DNA of 64,000 nt from JANXXV01 sp038230275 (GCA_038230275.1 JBBRNO010000013.1:1-64000), one strand, 5' to 3'. Numbered from the stretch's first letter, positions 8,753 through 17,603 are shown. Numbers and translations are program-made. The notes: generated from the sequence alone by a model not told the origin.

Positions 8753-9766
8753 ATGCGTCGAATTTTAATTTTGTGCGGAATACTGGCCCTGTCGCTGAAT
8801 GCGCAGACGGTGAAGATCGTGGTGCAGAATCCGGCGGTGCTGAAGGAGATCCAGGCCGGTGGCGGCCTGCCGTCGCAAGTTCGGCTGGTTGCTGCCTCCG
8901 GAGGGGATTTGGCGAGGGAGATGACGGACGCCGACGCCTATGTGGGCGGACCGCTTAAGGCGGAGGAACTGAAGGCGGCCAAGAAACTGCGCTGGGTGCA
9001 ATCGTGGGGCGCGGGCGTGGAAGGTTTTCTATTCCTATCGGGAAACACGGTGTTGCGGGACAGCAATATCGTGTTGACCAACAATCGGATTGTAGAGGGG
9101 CCAGAACTTGCGGACCATGCTTTCGCCATGCTGCTGAACCTGACGCGGCAGTTGCCGCGCTTTGCGGCAAATAAGGATAAGGAGCTTTGGCAGGGAAACC
9201 CTGCGGGGATCATCACGCTGAAGGATAAGACCGCGGTGGTGATTGGCGTGGGCGGAGCGGGTTTCAACATTGCGACGCGTGCCTGGGGCTTCGGGATGAC
9301 TGTGATTGGGGTGGACCCGCAAGATTATGCGTCGTCGCCGATAGTCAAGCGGTACGTGAAGCCGGACCAATTGGACGAGGTTCTTCCATTGGCGGACGTG
9401 GTCTTTGTGTCCGCGCCGCATACTGAGCAAAGCCACCGCATGATCGGCCGCAAACAATTCGAACTGATGAAGCAGAACGCTTACTTCATCGCGGTGAGCC
9501 GTGGCGGTCTGTATGACATCGATGGTTTGGTGAAGGCTTTGGATTCGAAGCGATTGGCTGGCGCCGGAGTGGATGTGACCGATCCGGAACCGCTGCCGAA
9601 AGGCCATCCGTTGTGGAAGTTTAGCAACGCGATTATTACGCCGCATGTTGCCGGGCGGTCCGATGTGGATTTTGGAAACATGGCGGGAACGGCGCGGGAG
9701 AACATCAAACGCTTTGTGGCGGGACAACCGCTGGTGAACGTGGTGGATAAGCAGAAGGGCTATTAG
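8753..9766 (+). CDS. D-2-hydroxyacid dehydrogenase family protein with signal peptide
   Basis: 337 residues. After a clear signal peptide (RRILILCGILALSLNAQ) comes a D-isomer-specific 2-hydroxyacid dehydrogenase: a Rossmann nucleotide loop GVGGAGFNIA near residue 163, the catalytic Arg in AVSRGGLYD near 247, Glu in DPEPLP near 277 and His in ITPHVAG near 300. The family reduces 2-keto acids with NAD(P)H. An exported NAD-dependent enzyme is unusual, so it may use a retained cofactor or a non-redox function. It lies between the propeller protein and the SDR, spaced 9 and 4 bp, so the three form a likely operon. Confidence 0.85.
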   Translation: MRRILILCGILALSLNAQTVKIVVQNPAVLKEIQAGGGLPSQVRLVAASGGDLAREMTDADAYVGGPLKAEELKAAKKLRWVQSWGAGVEGFLFLSGNTVLRDSNIVLTNNRIVEGPELADHAFAMLLNLTRQLPRFAANKDKELWQGNPAGIITLKDKTAVVIGVGGAGFNIATRAWGFGMTVIGVDPQDYASSPIVKRYVKPDQLDEVLPLADVVFVSAPHTEQSHRMIGRKQFELMKQNAYFIAVSRGGLYDIDGLVKALDSKRLAGAGVDVTDPEPLPKGHPLWKFSNAIITPHVAGRSDVDFGNMAGTARENIKRFVAGQPLVNVVDKQKGY

Positions 9767-9770
9767 AGTT

Positions 9771-10550
9771 GTGAAGTCAGTTGCAGCCCGGACCGCCATC
9801 GTCACCGGCGCCAGCCGCGGGATTGGGCGAGCTATCGCACTTGGTTTCGCGCGGGATGGATTTCGAGTGGTACTCTGCGCGCGCGATGAGTTGGCACTGG
9901 GCGAGGCTGTTCGCGAAATCGAAAACTGTGGCGGCAATGCCTTAGCTGTTTCGTTGGATCTTCGTTTACCGGAATCCCCGGCGAAGCTTGCGGCAGCCGC
10001 GGTGAAAGCGTTTGGCCGGATCGACGTTGTGGTGAACAACGCAGGCGCTACCAAGCGCGGCGAATTTGAACTGCTGACCGATGAAGAATGGGCCGACGGG
10101 TTTGCGCTGAAGTTCTTCGGTGCTGTCCGGCTTACTCGCGCTGCCTGGCCGGAATTGAAGCTGCATGCAGGGTCTGTGGTGAATATCGCCGGGGTTGGCG
10201 GGCGCACGCCTGGACCTCAGTTCACTATTGGCGGATCTGTGAACGCGGCTCTGTTGTCATTCACGAAGGCGCTGGCCGATGTTGGGGTGCGGGACGGCGT
10301 TCAGGTGAATGCCATCAATCCGGGTCCGGTGCGTACCGATCGCCTGGAGCGCCGTCTGGCGGCGGATGCGGCGGAGAAGGGGACTGATGTGGCGGGCGCG
10401 GCGGCGGATCTGGTGCGATCGGCCCACATTACCCGGCTTGGCGAGCCGGAGGATATTGCCAGTCTGGTTTCCTTCATGGTGAGCCCGGGTGGGCGGTTGC
10501 TGCAAGGATCATTAATCGATATGGATGGCGGCCAAACGAAAACCATCTGA
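9771..10550 (+). CDS. Short-chain dehydrogenase/reductase with altered active site
   Basis: 259 residues, GTG start 4 bp after the previous stop. The N-terminus has the SDR cofactor motif TGASRGIGRAI and a VVNNAGA strand; the C-terminus has INPGPVRTDRL and GSLIDMDGG. At the place where the catalytic YxxxK normally lies the sequence is QFTIGGSVNAALLSFTKAL: Phe replaces Tyr and Gly replaces Lys. The usual catalytic Ser position reads NIAGVGG. Either catalysis uses other residues or the protein binds nucleotide without the standard reaction. I recall related bacterial SDRs with a GGSVNAAL segment, so this may be a true subfamily. Cytoplasmic. Confidence 0.85.
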   Translation: MKSVAARTAIVTGASRGIGRAIALGFARDGFRVVLCARDELALGEAVREIENCGGNALAVSLDLRLPESPAKLAAAAVKAFGRIDVVVNNAGATKRGEFELLTDEEWADGFALKFFGAVRLTRAAWPELKLHAGSVVNIAGVGGRTPGPQFTIGGSVNAALLSFTKALADVGVRDGVQVNAINPGPVRTDRLERRLAADAAEKGTDVAGAAADLVRSAHITRLGEPEDIASLVSFMVSPGGRLLQGSLIDMDGGQTKTI

Positions 10551-10553
10551 TCG

Positions 10554-11093
10554 GTGTTTGCAGATTTCCTGTACAATTACCAGTTCCCGGTGGGCCGCGG
10601 ACATAAATGGCTGAATAAAGGGGTGGGGGATGCGGTGCTTGGTGGTTGGGAGCTCAATGGGATTACGACGATCCAGGCTGGATTCCCGCTGACACCGGGG
10701 CTTAGCATCGACAGTTGCGTCTGCGGAAACGGCGTGAACCGGGTGAGCGTATTGCGCAATCCCAATCTGGATACGTCTGCCAGGAACTTGAACAAGTGGT
10801 TTGACCTCGACGCATTTACGGTACCGGCGCAATACACGATTGGGAACGCCGGCCGCGGCCTGATTTGGGGACCCGGGACGAAGAACTTCGACTTGGAAAT
10901 CGGTAAGCGATTCTCCCTGCCGAAGTTGCGTGAGGGCGCGAACCTGCAATTCCGGGGTGAGTTCTACAACATTCTGAACACTCCGTATTTCGACAATCCG
11001 AATGTAACACTCGGCTCTTCCACCTTCGGCCGGATTACGAATGTGAGTAACAGTCCGCGGCAGCCGCAGATGGCTTTGAAGCTGATCTTTTAG
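10554..11093 (+). pseudogene. C-terminal remnant of a TonB-dependent (Oar-like) receptor
   Basis: 179 codons, in the same frame as the SDR and starting right after its stop. The sequence shows the last beta-strands of acidobacterial carboxypeptidase-regulatory-like TonB receptors: VGRGHKWL, VLGGWELNGI, FPLTPG, FDLEIGKRF, LQFRGEFYNILNTPYFDNPNV and a C-terminal aromatic end MALKLIF. Complete relatives have about 1000-1200 residues with a signal peptide, a CNA-B-like domain, a plug and a barrel; all of that is absent. No start signal is evident. It is most likely the 3' stub left by a deletion that joined it to the SDR operon. Confidence 0.8.
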
Positions 11094-11104
11094 GCAGGAA
11101 ACGC

Positions 11105-11146
11105 GCCGGCAAGCTCGCCGGTGTCGATCCTGGCGAGCTTGCCGGC
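11105..11146. terminator. Perfect 15 bp inverted repeat after the receptor remnant
   Basis: GCCGGCAAGCTCGCC at 11105-11119 pairs with its exact complement at 11132-11146 around a 12-base loop. It lies just downstream of the receptor stub and could end that transcript. It lacks a T-run, so a rho-independent terminator is not certain; a repeat element is the alternative. Confidence 0.45.
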
Positions 11147-11253
11147 ACTCTAGTTCTGCGATACACGATTGCTACATTGCTTTACACACATTTACACGTT
11201 GCTGATACCCGCTTTACAGTTGCGCTCTAGTATCGATATCAGGAGGCAACACA

Positions 11254-11688
11254 ATGACCATGACAAAGAAGATTTGCGGCGTGTGCGCAGCCGGATTATT
11301 GGTGGCAGGCATGATGTTTGCGGCCAAGGGACACGGCTTCAGTCCGCAGCGGCGCTTCGATTTTCTGGCTTCGCGGCTGAATCTGAGCGCAGAGCAGAAG
11401 ACGTCGGCACAGAGTATTTTCGATCAGTCGCAGGAGGCTGCAAAGCCGCTGCGCGAACAGTTGCGGCAGAGCCATAAGGATTTGGCGGCCGCGATCAAGG
11501 CAGGGAAGTCCGACGCGGAATTGACTGAACTTTCCCAACAGCAGAGTGGCCTGGCCGGGCAATTGACGGCGATCCGTGCCAAGGCATTTTCGCGGTTATA
11601 TGCGCAGCTAACCAGTGAGCAGAAGGCGAAGGCCGAGCAGATGCATCAGCGGATGAGCGCGAGGTGGGAACCGCGTGCGGGTTTGTAG
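11254..11688 (+). CDS. Spy/CpxP-like periplasmic protein
   Basis: 144 residues with a signal peptide (TMTKKICGVCAAGLLVAGMM) and a helical mature part. The two LTxxQ-type motifs of the CpxP/Spy family appear as LNLSAEQKTSAQ near residue 45 and LTSEQKAKAEQM near residue 120. Such proteins are dimeric periplasmic chaperones or metal-stress regulators of the envelope. A consensus AGGAGG lies 8 bases before the ATG. The upstream 90 bp contain three TTTACA hexamers, possible -35 elements. Monocistronic, followed by a convergent gene. Confidence 0.8.
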   Translation: MTMTKKICGVCAAGLLVAGMMFAAKGHGFSPQRRFDFLASRLNLSAEQKTSAQSIFDQSQEAAKPLREQLRQSHKDLAAAIKAGKSDAELTELSQQQSGLAGQLTAIRAKAFSRLYAQLTSEQKAKAEQMHQRMSARWEPRAGL

Positions 11689-11702
11689 CCAGAACTCCGG
11701 CG

Positions 11703-12815
11703 TTAGGGGCGGCCCAGTGAACAAAGTGGGTCGCCCACTACCACGTTTTGCCAACTGAGGCCCATGATGGACAAGTAGTAACTTTCCGCCAGATTGCGGC
11801 CGTTATAGTAGGCAGGCAGCAGGTAATCCGGGCGCGGGCAGAAGTGAACATATGGTTCATCGGTGTGCCCGGAGGCCCCGGTAGCGCCTTCGTGGATATA
11901 GTCGGCGGTGAGTGTTTGCGGTGAATCTTCCCAAAACAGTTTTGTATCTTTGAAGGTGCTGATGTTCCAGGCATCCGGCGGACGCTTAAAGGTCCTGGCA
12001 TTGGTGGAAACAAACTCAGTCATGATGGCGCCCGGCAGCCACTGGAATCCCACAAGGCGTTTGTGCCGGTTCTTGTCGTTGGAGCCCCAGGAGGCAAATC
12101 CGATCACGTCTTTCTGGTTGTACAGAACCTCATCGGTTTCGTCGAGGATCACGCGATCTTTCGGCAGGAGCAGCGCGGCGGTGCGGAGCCAGCTGTTGCC
12201 GTTCGCGTCGTCCGAGGAACGGAGATCGATCACGAACTTTCCGCTGTTTTTCGCCAACAGCGCCTTATCCACGATTGCCTTGACATCGGCAAAGTCATAA
12301 CCTGCCAGGCGGGTGACCAGGTACATGGGAAAGCGCGGGTGAGAGAACGGGATATCCAACTTACCGAAGAACGGATTGGTTAGCGCACCGGGAAGCGAAT
12401 GCGGAGAGCCCTTCAAGTCCGCGTAGAGAAGCGTCAGTTCCGAATCCACCGAGGCGTATTCTCCGTCCTTACCCTGGGACGCATCGATCATCAGGGGTAC
12501 GCCTTTGGTGGTGACGATGTAGAGGATCTGTTCCTGCAAATGTTTCGCTTTCAAACAGGCGGCTAGTGGTTTGGCGATGTCTTTGTCGAAGACGGCGCGG
12601 GAAATGTGTTCCTCTTCCGTGGTGCGGATGCCGCAGACGTTGGCGGGCGGGATGGCGCGCTTCATTGTGTAATAGCCGGCAATCTGACGTGAGATGGCCG
12701 ACGGCTGGTTGACCACCACCAGAACGTTTTCGGGTTTCTGTGCAACGGCCGCGGTTGCACAGGCGAGAAGGAGGCAAATTCGGTGGATAGAAATCACTGC
12801 GATGTCAACGGACAC
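11703..12815 (-). CDS. TIGR03790 family exported protein
   Basis: 370 residues. A short hydrophobic leader ends near AAVAQ. The body carries the TIGR03790 pattern: ENVLVVVN, SRQIAGYYTMKRAIPPANVCGI, a strand ending ILYIVTTKGVPL, then LVTRLAGYD, GFASWGSND, and HEGATGASGHTDEP near the end, with a final VGDPLC. From memory the family definition notes that it occurs only in genomes that also carry exosortase. Its reaction is unknown; the conserved His, Asp and Cys suggest a peptidase-like fold, but I do not assign one. It diverges from the LysR gene across about 115 bp. Confidence 0.8.
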   Translation of the reverse strand: MSVDIAVISIHRICLLLACATAAVAQKPENVLVVVNQPSAISRQIAGYYTMKRAIPPANVCGIRTTEEEHISRAVFDKDIAKPLAACLKAKHLQEQILYIVTTKGVPLMIDASQGKDGEYASVDSELTLLYADLKGSPHSLPGALTNPFFGKLDIPFSHPRFPMYLVTRLAGYDFADVKAIVDKALLAKNSGKFVIDLRSSDDANGNSWLRTAALLLPKDRVILDETDEVLYNQKDVIGFASWGSNDKNRHKRLVGFQWLPGAIMTEFVSTNARTFKRPPDAWNISTFKDTKLFWEDSPQTLTADYIHEGATGASGHTDEPYVHFCPRPDYLLPAYYNGRNLAESYYLSIMGLSWQNVVVGDPLCSLGRP

Positions 12816-12850
12816 ATGTCAACCTGCTATACAGCTGGTACATTACCCAA

Positions 12851-12859
12851 TGCTATAAT
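12851..12859 (+). promoter_or_regulatory. Extended -10 promoter for the LysR-type gene
   Basis: TGCTATAAT is a perfect extended -10 element (TGnTATAAT). It predicts a start near 12866 and a leader of about 66 bases before the ATG at 12932. No good -35 is needed for this promoter class, and none is seen. Confidence 0.55.
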
Positions 12860-12931
12860 CGTTGCGACTCCAACCGCAACCGAAAGGGAAGGCAGTAGCA
12901 GCACGTTTCCGCTGTAATTATCGCGATAGAT

Positions 12932-13864
12932 ATGGATCTGGACCAGCTACATACGTTTCTGGAGATCGTCAGGCTAAAGAGCTTCTCCAAGGCGGCGCAG
13001 ACGTGTTACCGGACCCAACCGGCGATCAGCGCACAGGTGCGCCAGCTGGAGCAGGAACTGAATACCACGCTGTTCGAGCGGCTGGGCACCAGAATCTCAT
13101 TGACCACGGCAGGCAGGATTTTCAGCGACTACGCCGAACAGATTCTACACCTTCGCAAGCGTGCGCAGGAAGCGATTAACGAACTGGAGCGGGTTCCCCG
13201 CGGCGAAATTCTAATTGCGGCGAACGAAGCCACGTGCATCTATGTATTGCCGACCGTGTTTTCCGAGTACAAGAAGCAATTTCCAAATGTGCAACTGCAT
13301 GTCGACCGGTCCTACGGCGCGCGGGTAGTGGGTGCGGTGATAGACAACCTGGCCGATTTCGGCATCACCCAATTACCGGTGCAAGAAAAGAAATTGCAGG
13401 TAGTCAAGATTCATTCCGATGAGATTAAGTTGTTGGTGCCCGCTGACCATCCGATGGCGAAGCGGCAATCGGTGACCTGCCACGACCTGATAGGCGAGCC
13501 GCTGCTGATTCCCAAATCCGGTACGACACGGGCGCGTCTGAACGTTTGGCTGGAGCCGGTGGAGAGTGAGATTCAAATTTCGATGGAACTGGATTCCACC
13601 GAGATGATCAAGCACTTCGTCATGGCCGGGCTGGGACTTTCTTTTCTGGCGGCTTCGCACTGCCGGGAGGAGATTGCGCTGGACCGTCTGGCTGCGGTGT
13701 CGCTTGCGCCAGAGCCGATGATTCGCCGGCTTGGATTGATATATCGTAAAGATAAAGGTCTTTCGAAGGCGGCAATGGGATTTATTCAGGTGATCATCGA
13801 CCATGCCGGAGACAGCGAGCCGCCGCATGTGGCTGCCAGACACGAAAGCATTGTGGGGACGTAG
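12932..13864 (+). CDS. LysR-type transcriptional regulator
   Basis: 310 residues. Residues 1-60 form the winged helix-turn-helix of LysR proteins (LDQLHTFLEIV, SFSKAAQTCYRTQPAISAQ, then LFERLG). A linker helix leads to the type 2 periplasmic-binding-fold effector domain from about residue 90. The effector cannot be predicted. LysR genes usually control the divergent neighbour, here TIGR03790, and often themselves. A small membrane protein gene starts 3 bp after its stop and is probably co-transcribed. Confidence 0.92.
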   Translation: MDLDQLHTFLEIVRLKSFSKAAQTCYRTQPAISAQVRQLEQELNTTLFERLGTRISLTTAGRIFSDYAEQILHLRKRAQEAINELERVPRGEILIAANEATCIYVLPTVFSEYKKQFPNVQLHVDRSYGARVVGAVIDNLADFGITQLPVQEKKLQVVKIHSDEIKLLVPADHPMAKRQSVTCHDLIGEPLLIPKSGTTRARLNVWLEPVESEIQISMELDSTEMIKHFVMAGLGLSFLAASHCREEIALDRLAAVSLAPEPMIRRLGLIYRKDKGLSKAAMGFIQVIIDHAGDSEPPHVAARHESIVGT

Positions 13865-13867
13865 GGA

Positions 13868-14218
13868 ATGGAAACAGTTACCGTGAAGAGTTCGACCATT
13901 TTTATATCGACCGGGAAGCGGACGAAGATCTACCGCTCGGTTGCCGACGTACCGCCGATGCTGCGGAAACGGCTGGAACAGAGCACGAGCGGAATCAACT
14001 CGGCGACCATACTGATTGCCGATCGAAATGGACGGGAAGAACTGGTCCGTTCCATTCAGGGACTGCCTTCCGGGGTGCAGACGCGCGTTGGAGCGAATCG
14101 AAGACCGAAAGCCCGTGTTGCCCGTCCGGTGGGATTGTGGAACGACTACCGCCACTGGATCGAATTAGCGGGAATCGGAATCTTGGGCTTGGGCATTTGG
14201 CTTGTTTTTCTGCGTTAA
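13868..14218 (+). CDS. Small protein with one C-terminal membrane helix, unknown function
   Basis: 116 residues with no family I recognise. Residues 1-75 are soluble with mixed charge. A basic stretch (RRPKARVARPV) precedes one strong transmembrane helix (WIELAGIGILGLGIWLVFLR) that ends the protein, so it is a tail-anchored type with the N-terminus in the cytoplasm. The gene begins 3 bp after the LysR stop, with GGGA just before the ATG, and is followed by a PilZ gene. It may belong to the same transcript. Confidence 0.65.
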   Translation: METVTVKSSTIFISTGKRTKIYRSVADVPPMLRKRLEQSTSGINSATILIADRNGREELVRSIQGLPSGVQTRVGANRRPKARVARPVGLWNDYRHWIELAGIGILGLGIWLVFLR

Positions 14219-14265
14219 GCTGAGCGCTGGTTCATGGAAAGATTGTTTGGGACGATAAGCGGTTT

Positions 14266-14673
14266 GTGGGTGAGAGAACCGATTACCGCTTTGAGACAAA
14301 TCAGCCTGTCCGGCTGACGATTCTGGGTAGATACTCGCGAGACGCAGACACCCATCTGCCTGCGTGTATGGTGAACATTTCCGGCCGCGGCATCAGCCTG
14401 ACTACACAATGCAGCGTGCCGGTGAGCAGCGCTATCCGGTTGGACGTCAACGACAATGTTTTGCTGGGCGAGGTATGCCATTCGCGGCAGACTGGACCTG
14501 CGGAGTTTATTTGTGGCATCCGCTTGGAACAGGCACTGTCGTCGGTGGGCGATCTTTCAAAGCTGGTATCGGGAATAATGGGCGCAGCAACGCGGTCGGT
14601 TTCAACGCCCCTGGAAGTGGAGGCTCCGCCGAAGGAGCGCCGCCGGCTGACCGCTCTGCTATCCCGCTTTTAG
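14266..14673 (+). CDS. PilZ domain protein
   Basis: 135 residues, GTG start; no in-frame ATG exists between the upstream stop at 14221 and this codon. The c-di-GMP motifs of PilZ are present: RTDYR (RxxxR) at residues 4-8 and VNISGRG (NxSxxG) near residue 37. The end is basic (RRRLTALLSRF). It probably binds c-di-GMP and acts on motility, polysaccharide or surface behaviour through an unknown partner. A second PilZ protein is at 51740. Confidence 0.82.
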   Translation: MGERTDYRFETNQPVRLTILGRYSRDADTHLPACMVNISGRGISLTTQCSVPVSSAIRLDVNDNVLLGEVCHSRQTGPAEFICGIRLEQALSSVGDLSKLVSGIMGAATRSVSTPLEVEAPPKERRRLTALLSRF

Positions 14674-14747
14674 TTGGCCTGCTGAGGCAAATCCTACTCA
14701 CGTCAACCATTTCTCACTGCAACAAGGTCTCACGCTAATATAGTGAG

Positions 14748-15743
14748 ATGCGCTTACCGTTGTTGCCGTTGGCGGCGTTTTGGTGCCTGGCATTCTCGTT
14801 ACGTATTCCGGGCCAGACTCCAGCAAAGCCTCCTGCAGGACAGTCCCATGCCGCGCAGTCCCATGCCCCGCAGCCCCCCGCCGGACAGAAGAAATCTGCG
14901 CTCGACAAAACGGCACTGGAGCAGTATGTCCGCCACCTCTTTGTTTGGGGACCGCAGATCCAGGTGACAGTGGGAGATCCGAAGCCGTCCGAGATTGCCG
15001 GGTTCCAACAGATTGGGATAGTGGCTTCGGCTGGCGGCGCATCTCAGGAAGAGTTGTTCTATGTTTCCAAGGACGGCCAGAAGATTATCCGCGGCGTGAT
15101 CTACGACACGGGCAAGAGTCCATTTGAAGCGGATCTGAAGAAGTTGCAGACCGAGTTTCAGCCCAGCTTTGGAACCCCTGGTGCGGCGGTGGTGTTGGTA
15201 CTCTTTAGCGATTTCCAGTGCGGCTATTGCAAAGAAGAAGCGAAGATGCTGCGGCAGAATCTGCCGGCTACCTATCCTAAAGACGTTCGCGTTTACTTCA
15301 AAGATTTCCCGTTGGAGCAAATTCATCCGTGGGCGAAAACCGCGGCGATCGCCGGCAGGTGCGTTTTCCGTCAGAAACCCGCGGCGTTTTGGGACTACCA
15401 CGACTGGATGTTTGAGCATCAGGCCGACGTGACGGCGGAGAATCTGAAAGAGAAGGTGTTTGAGTTCGGCAAGACCAAGGACCTGAACGAACAGCAGTTG
15501 GGAAGCTGTATCGATACACGTGCGACGGAGGCGGAGGTGGACAAGAATATCGCCGAAGGAAAAGCGCTGCAGATCAACTCCACTCCGACATTATTTGTGA
15601 ACGGGCGCAAACTGGTGGGGCAAGGCGGCTGGCCGCAATTGCGCCAGATCATCGATTTTGAAATCGACTATCAGAAGAGCCACGGCGATGCGAGCGCAGA
15701 GAAGTGCTGTGAAGTAAAATTACCAACTCCGTTGAATAACTAG
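14748..15743 (+). CDS. Exported DsbA-like thiol-disulfide protein
   Basis: 331 residues. A signal peptide is followed by a Pro/Ala/Gln-rich linker with short repeats, a small N-terminal domain (to about residue 140) and a thioredoxin-fold domain of the DsbA/DSBA-like (thioredoxin_4) type. The redox site is FSDFQCGYCKEE (CxxC near residue 160), and the cis-proline loop is NSTPTLFVNG near residue 285. It likely makes or isomerises disulfides outside the cytoplasm. The M28 peptidase gene follows after 9 bp with its own AGAAGG site, suggesting an operon for secreted proteins. Confidence 0.88.
   Translation: MRLPLLPLAAFWCLAFSLRIPGQTPAKPPAGQSHAAQSHAPQPPAGQKKSALDKTALEQYVRHLFVWGPQIQVTVGDPKPSEIAGFQQIGIVASAGGASQEELFYVSKDGQKIIRGVIYDTGKSPFEADLKKLQTEFQPSFGTPGAAVVLVLFSDFQCGYCKEEAKMLRQNLPATYPKDVRVYFKDFPLEQIHPWAKTAAIAGRCVFRQKPAAFWDYHDWMFEHQADVTAENLKEKVFEFGKTKDLNEQQLGSCIDTRATEAEVDKNIAEGKALQINSTPTLFVNGRKLVGQGGWPQLRQIIDFEIDYQKSHGDASAEKCCEVKLPTPLNN
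14841..14870 (+). repeat. 15 bp tandem repeat in the DsbA-like gene
   Basis: Two adjacent copies of CAGTCCCATGCCSCG (14841-14855 and 14856-14870, one mismatch) encode QSHAA/QSHAP in the linker after the signal peptide. The change is in-frame and would only vary linker length. Confidence 0.7.
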
Positions 15744-15752
15744 AAGGCACTT

Positions 15753-17603
15753 ATGAACTTCGTCACTCGATCGGCCGGAGCGGTTTCCCTATTCTCCGCA
15801 TTGCTATTGGCAGCGCCTGCCGCGCGATTGGGTACAGGCGAGATCAATGCCCAGAGGTATATCGAAGATGTCCGTTTCCTGGCGTCGGAAAATTTGAAAG
15901 GGCGCGGAACGGGCACCCCGGAACTGGAAAAGGCGGCCAAGTACATTGGCCAGCAATTTCACAAGGCAGGGCTGCAACCAATTGACGGGAAGAGCTACCT
16001 GCAGGCTTTCACGGTCTCGACCAATTCGCACTTGGGCGCGTTAAACAAGTTGGAGTATAGCGTTGGTTCGGAAAATCACTCCCTCAAGATGGGGCAGGAT
16101 TTCACTCCATTCAATTTCTCAGGCAATGGCAAGGTGTCGGGAGAGGTTGTGTTCGCGGGTTACGGAATCACGGCCCGCGAGTACAACTATGACGACTATG
16201 CGAATGTGAACGTGAAGGACAAAATCGTGCTGGTGCTGCGGCATGAACCCCAGGAATTCGACGCCGGCAGCAGTTTTGAGGGCAAGGCATACACCGAACA
16301 TTCACAGCTGTTCAGCAAGGCCGCGAACGCGAAATTTCATGGCGCAAGGGCCATCCTTTTCGTGAATGATGCGGCAACGCATTCCGGCAGTGACGACCAT
16401 CTGGAAAAGTTCGGAGCCGAGGTTAGCCCGGCAAGCCCTGGGCTGCCGTTTCTGCAGGTTCGGGTGGACGTTGTGGAGAAATGGTTTGCTGCCGCCGGTA
16501 AAACGATGCCTGGTGTGATCGAGCAGATTGATAAGGATTTGCATACGAGGTCCTTCGCGTTTCCTGCCAAGGTGACGGTGACGCTACAGACGGACGTCCG
16601 GCGGGAAATGAAGACGGTCCATAATGTGATGGGCTACCTGCCGGGAACGACGGCTGAATACATTGTGATTGGGGCGCATTATGACCATTTGGGATTGGGA
16701 GAGCAATTCTCATTGGCGCCCAGCATGGCGGGTACGGTTCATCCCGGAGCCGACGATAACGCTTCCGGGACGGCGGGAGTGCTTACCCTGGCGCGATGGT
16801 TTTCCACGCAGCCGAAACAGAAACGGGGCATTTTGTTCATGGCCTACGCCGGCGAAGAATTAGGCTTGCTTGGTTCCAGCTACTACGTGAACCATCCGCT
16901 GCTGCCGTTGGACCGCGCGGTGGCGATGATCAATATGGACATGATCGGCCGTATCCGAAACGGAAAGATATTTGTCGGGGGCGCGGGCACAGGGAGCAAA
17001 CTGAAGGAGTTGCTTGAGACGGTGATGCCGAAATATCAGTTTCATATGGATGCCAGCGAACTGGGCGGCTATGGATCCAGCGATCACACCTCATTCACCA
17101 CCAAGCAGGTTCCGGTGCTGTTCTTCTTTTCCGGATTGCACGGGGACTATCATCGGCCCAGCGACACTTGGGACAAGATTGACGGGGAGAGCGCGGTGAA
17201 GCTGCTGCACGCGGTTGCCGACGTTACCAGCGAGCTGCAATCGAACGAGGAGCGTCCGAAGTACGTTCGGGTGGAACCGAAGAACCCGCACGGCGCAGCT
17301 TCCGGTTCCAGCGGTTCAGGCGGTGGAGGCAGCGGCTACGGCCCTGATTTCGGCAGTATTCCAGATTTTGCGGAGCCGCCGACGGGTGTGCGTTTTGCCG
17401 ACGTGAGGGCCGGATCTCCCGCCGCAAAGGCCGGCCTGAAAGGCGGCGATATCCTGATTGAATTTGACGGCAAGAAGATTGAGAATCTGTACGATTTCAC
17501 TTACGCCCTGCGGGCCAAGCGGCCTGGAGATGAAGTAGAGGTGGTTGTGCTTCGCGACAGTCAGCCGACCAAAGCGAAGGTTCTGCTGCAACAACGGAAG
17601 TAG
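15753..17603 (+). CDS. Exported M28 family metallopeptidase with PA and PDZ domains
   Basis: 616 residues: signal peptide, N-terminal lid, a protease-associated (PA) insert around residues 130-250, the M28 catalytic domain about 270-500, a Gly/Ser linker and a PDZ domain about 530-610. All five di-zinc ligands are visible: His309 in IGAHYDHLG, Asp in GADDNASG, Glu pair in AGEELGLLG, Asp in NMDMIGR and His in SSDHTSF. This should be an aminopeptidase or dipeptidase acting outside the cytoplasm on peptides for nutrition. It is probably co-transcribed with the DsbA-like gene upstream. Confidence 0.92.
   Translation: MNFVTRSAGAVSLFSALLLAAPAARLGTGEINAQRYIEDVRFLASENLKGRGTGTPELEKAAKYIGQQFHKAGLQPIDGKSYLQAFTVSTNSHLGALNKLEYSVGSENHSLKMGQDFTPFNFSGNGKVSGEVVFAGYGITAREYNYDDYANVNVKDKIVLVLRHEPQEFDAGSSFEGKAYTEHSQLFSKAANAKFHGARAILFVNDAATHSGSDDHLEKFGAEVSPASPGLPFLQVRVDVVEKWFAAAGKTMPGVIEQIDKDLHTRSFAFPAKVTVTLQTDVRREMKTVHNVMGYLPGTTAEYIVIGAHYDHLGLGEQFSLAPSMAGTVHPGADDNASGTAGVLTLARWFSTQPKQKRGILFMAYAGEELGLLGSSYYVNHPLLPLDRAVAMINMDMIGRIRNGKIFVGGAGTGSKLKELLETVMPKYQFHMDASELGGYGSSDHTSFTTKQVPVLFFFSGLHGDYHRPSDTWDKIDGESAVKLLHAVADVTSELQSNEERPKYVRVEPKNPHGAASGSSGSGGGGSGYGPDFGSIPDFAEPPTGVRFADVRAGSPAAKAGLKGGDILIEFDGKKIENLYDFTYALRAKRPGDEVEVVVLRDSQPTKAKVLLQQRK

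Noticed and set aside
9035..10207. 390-codon minus-strand frame across the dehydrogenase and SDR genes
   Set aside because: It crosses two real genes on the other strand and reads as Ser/Arg/His-rich sequence without domains.
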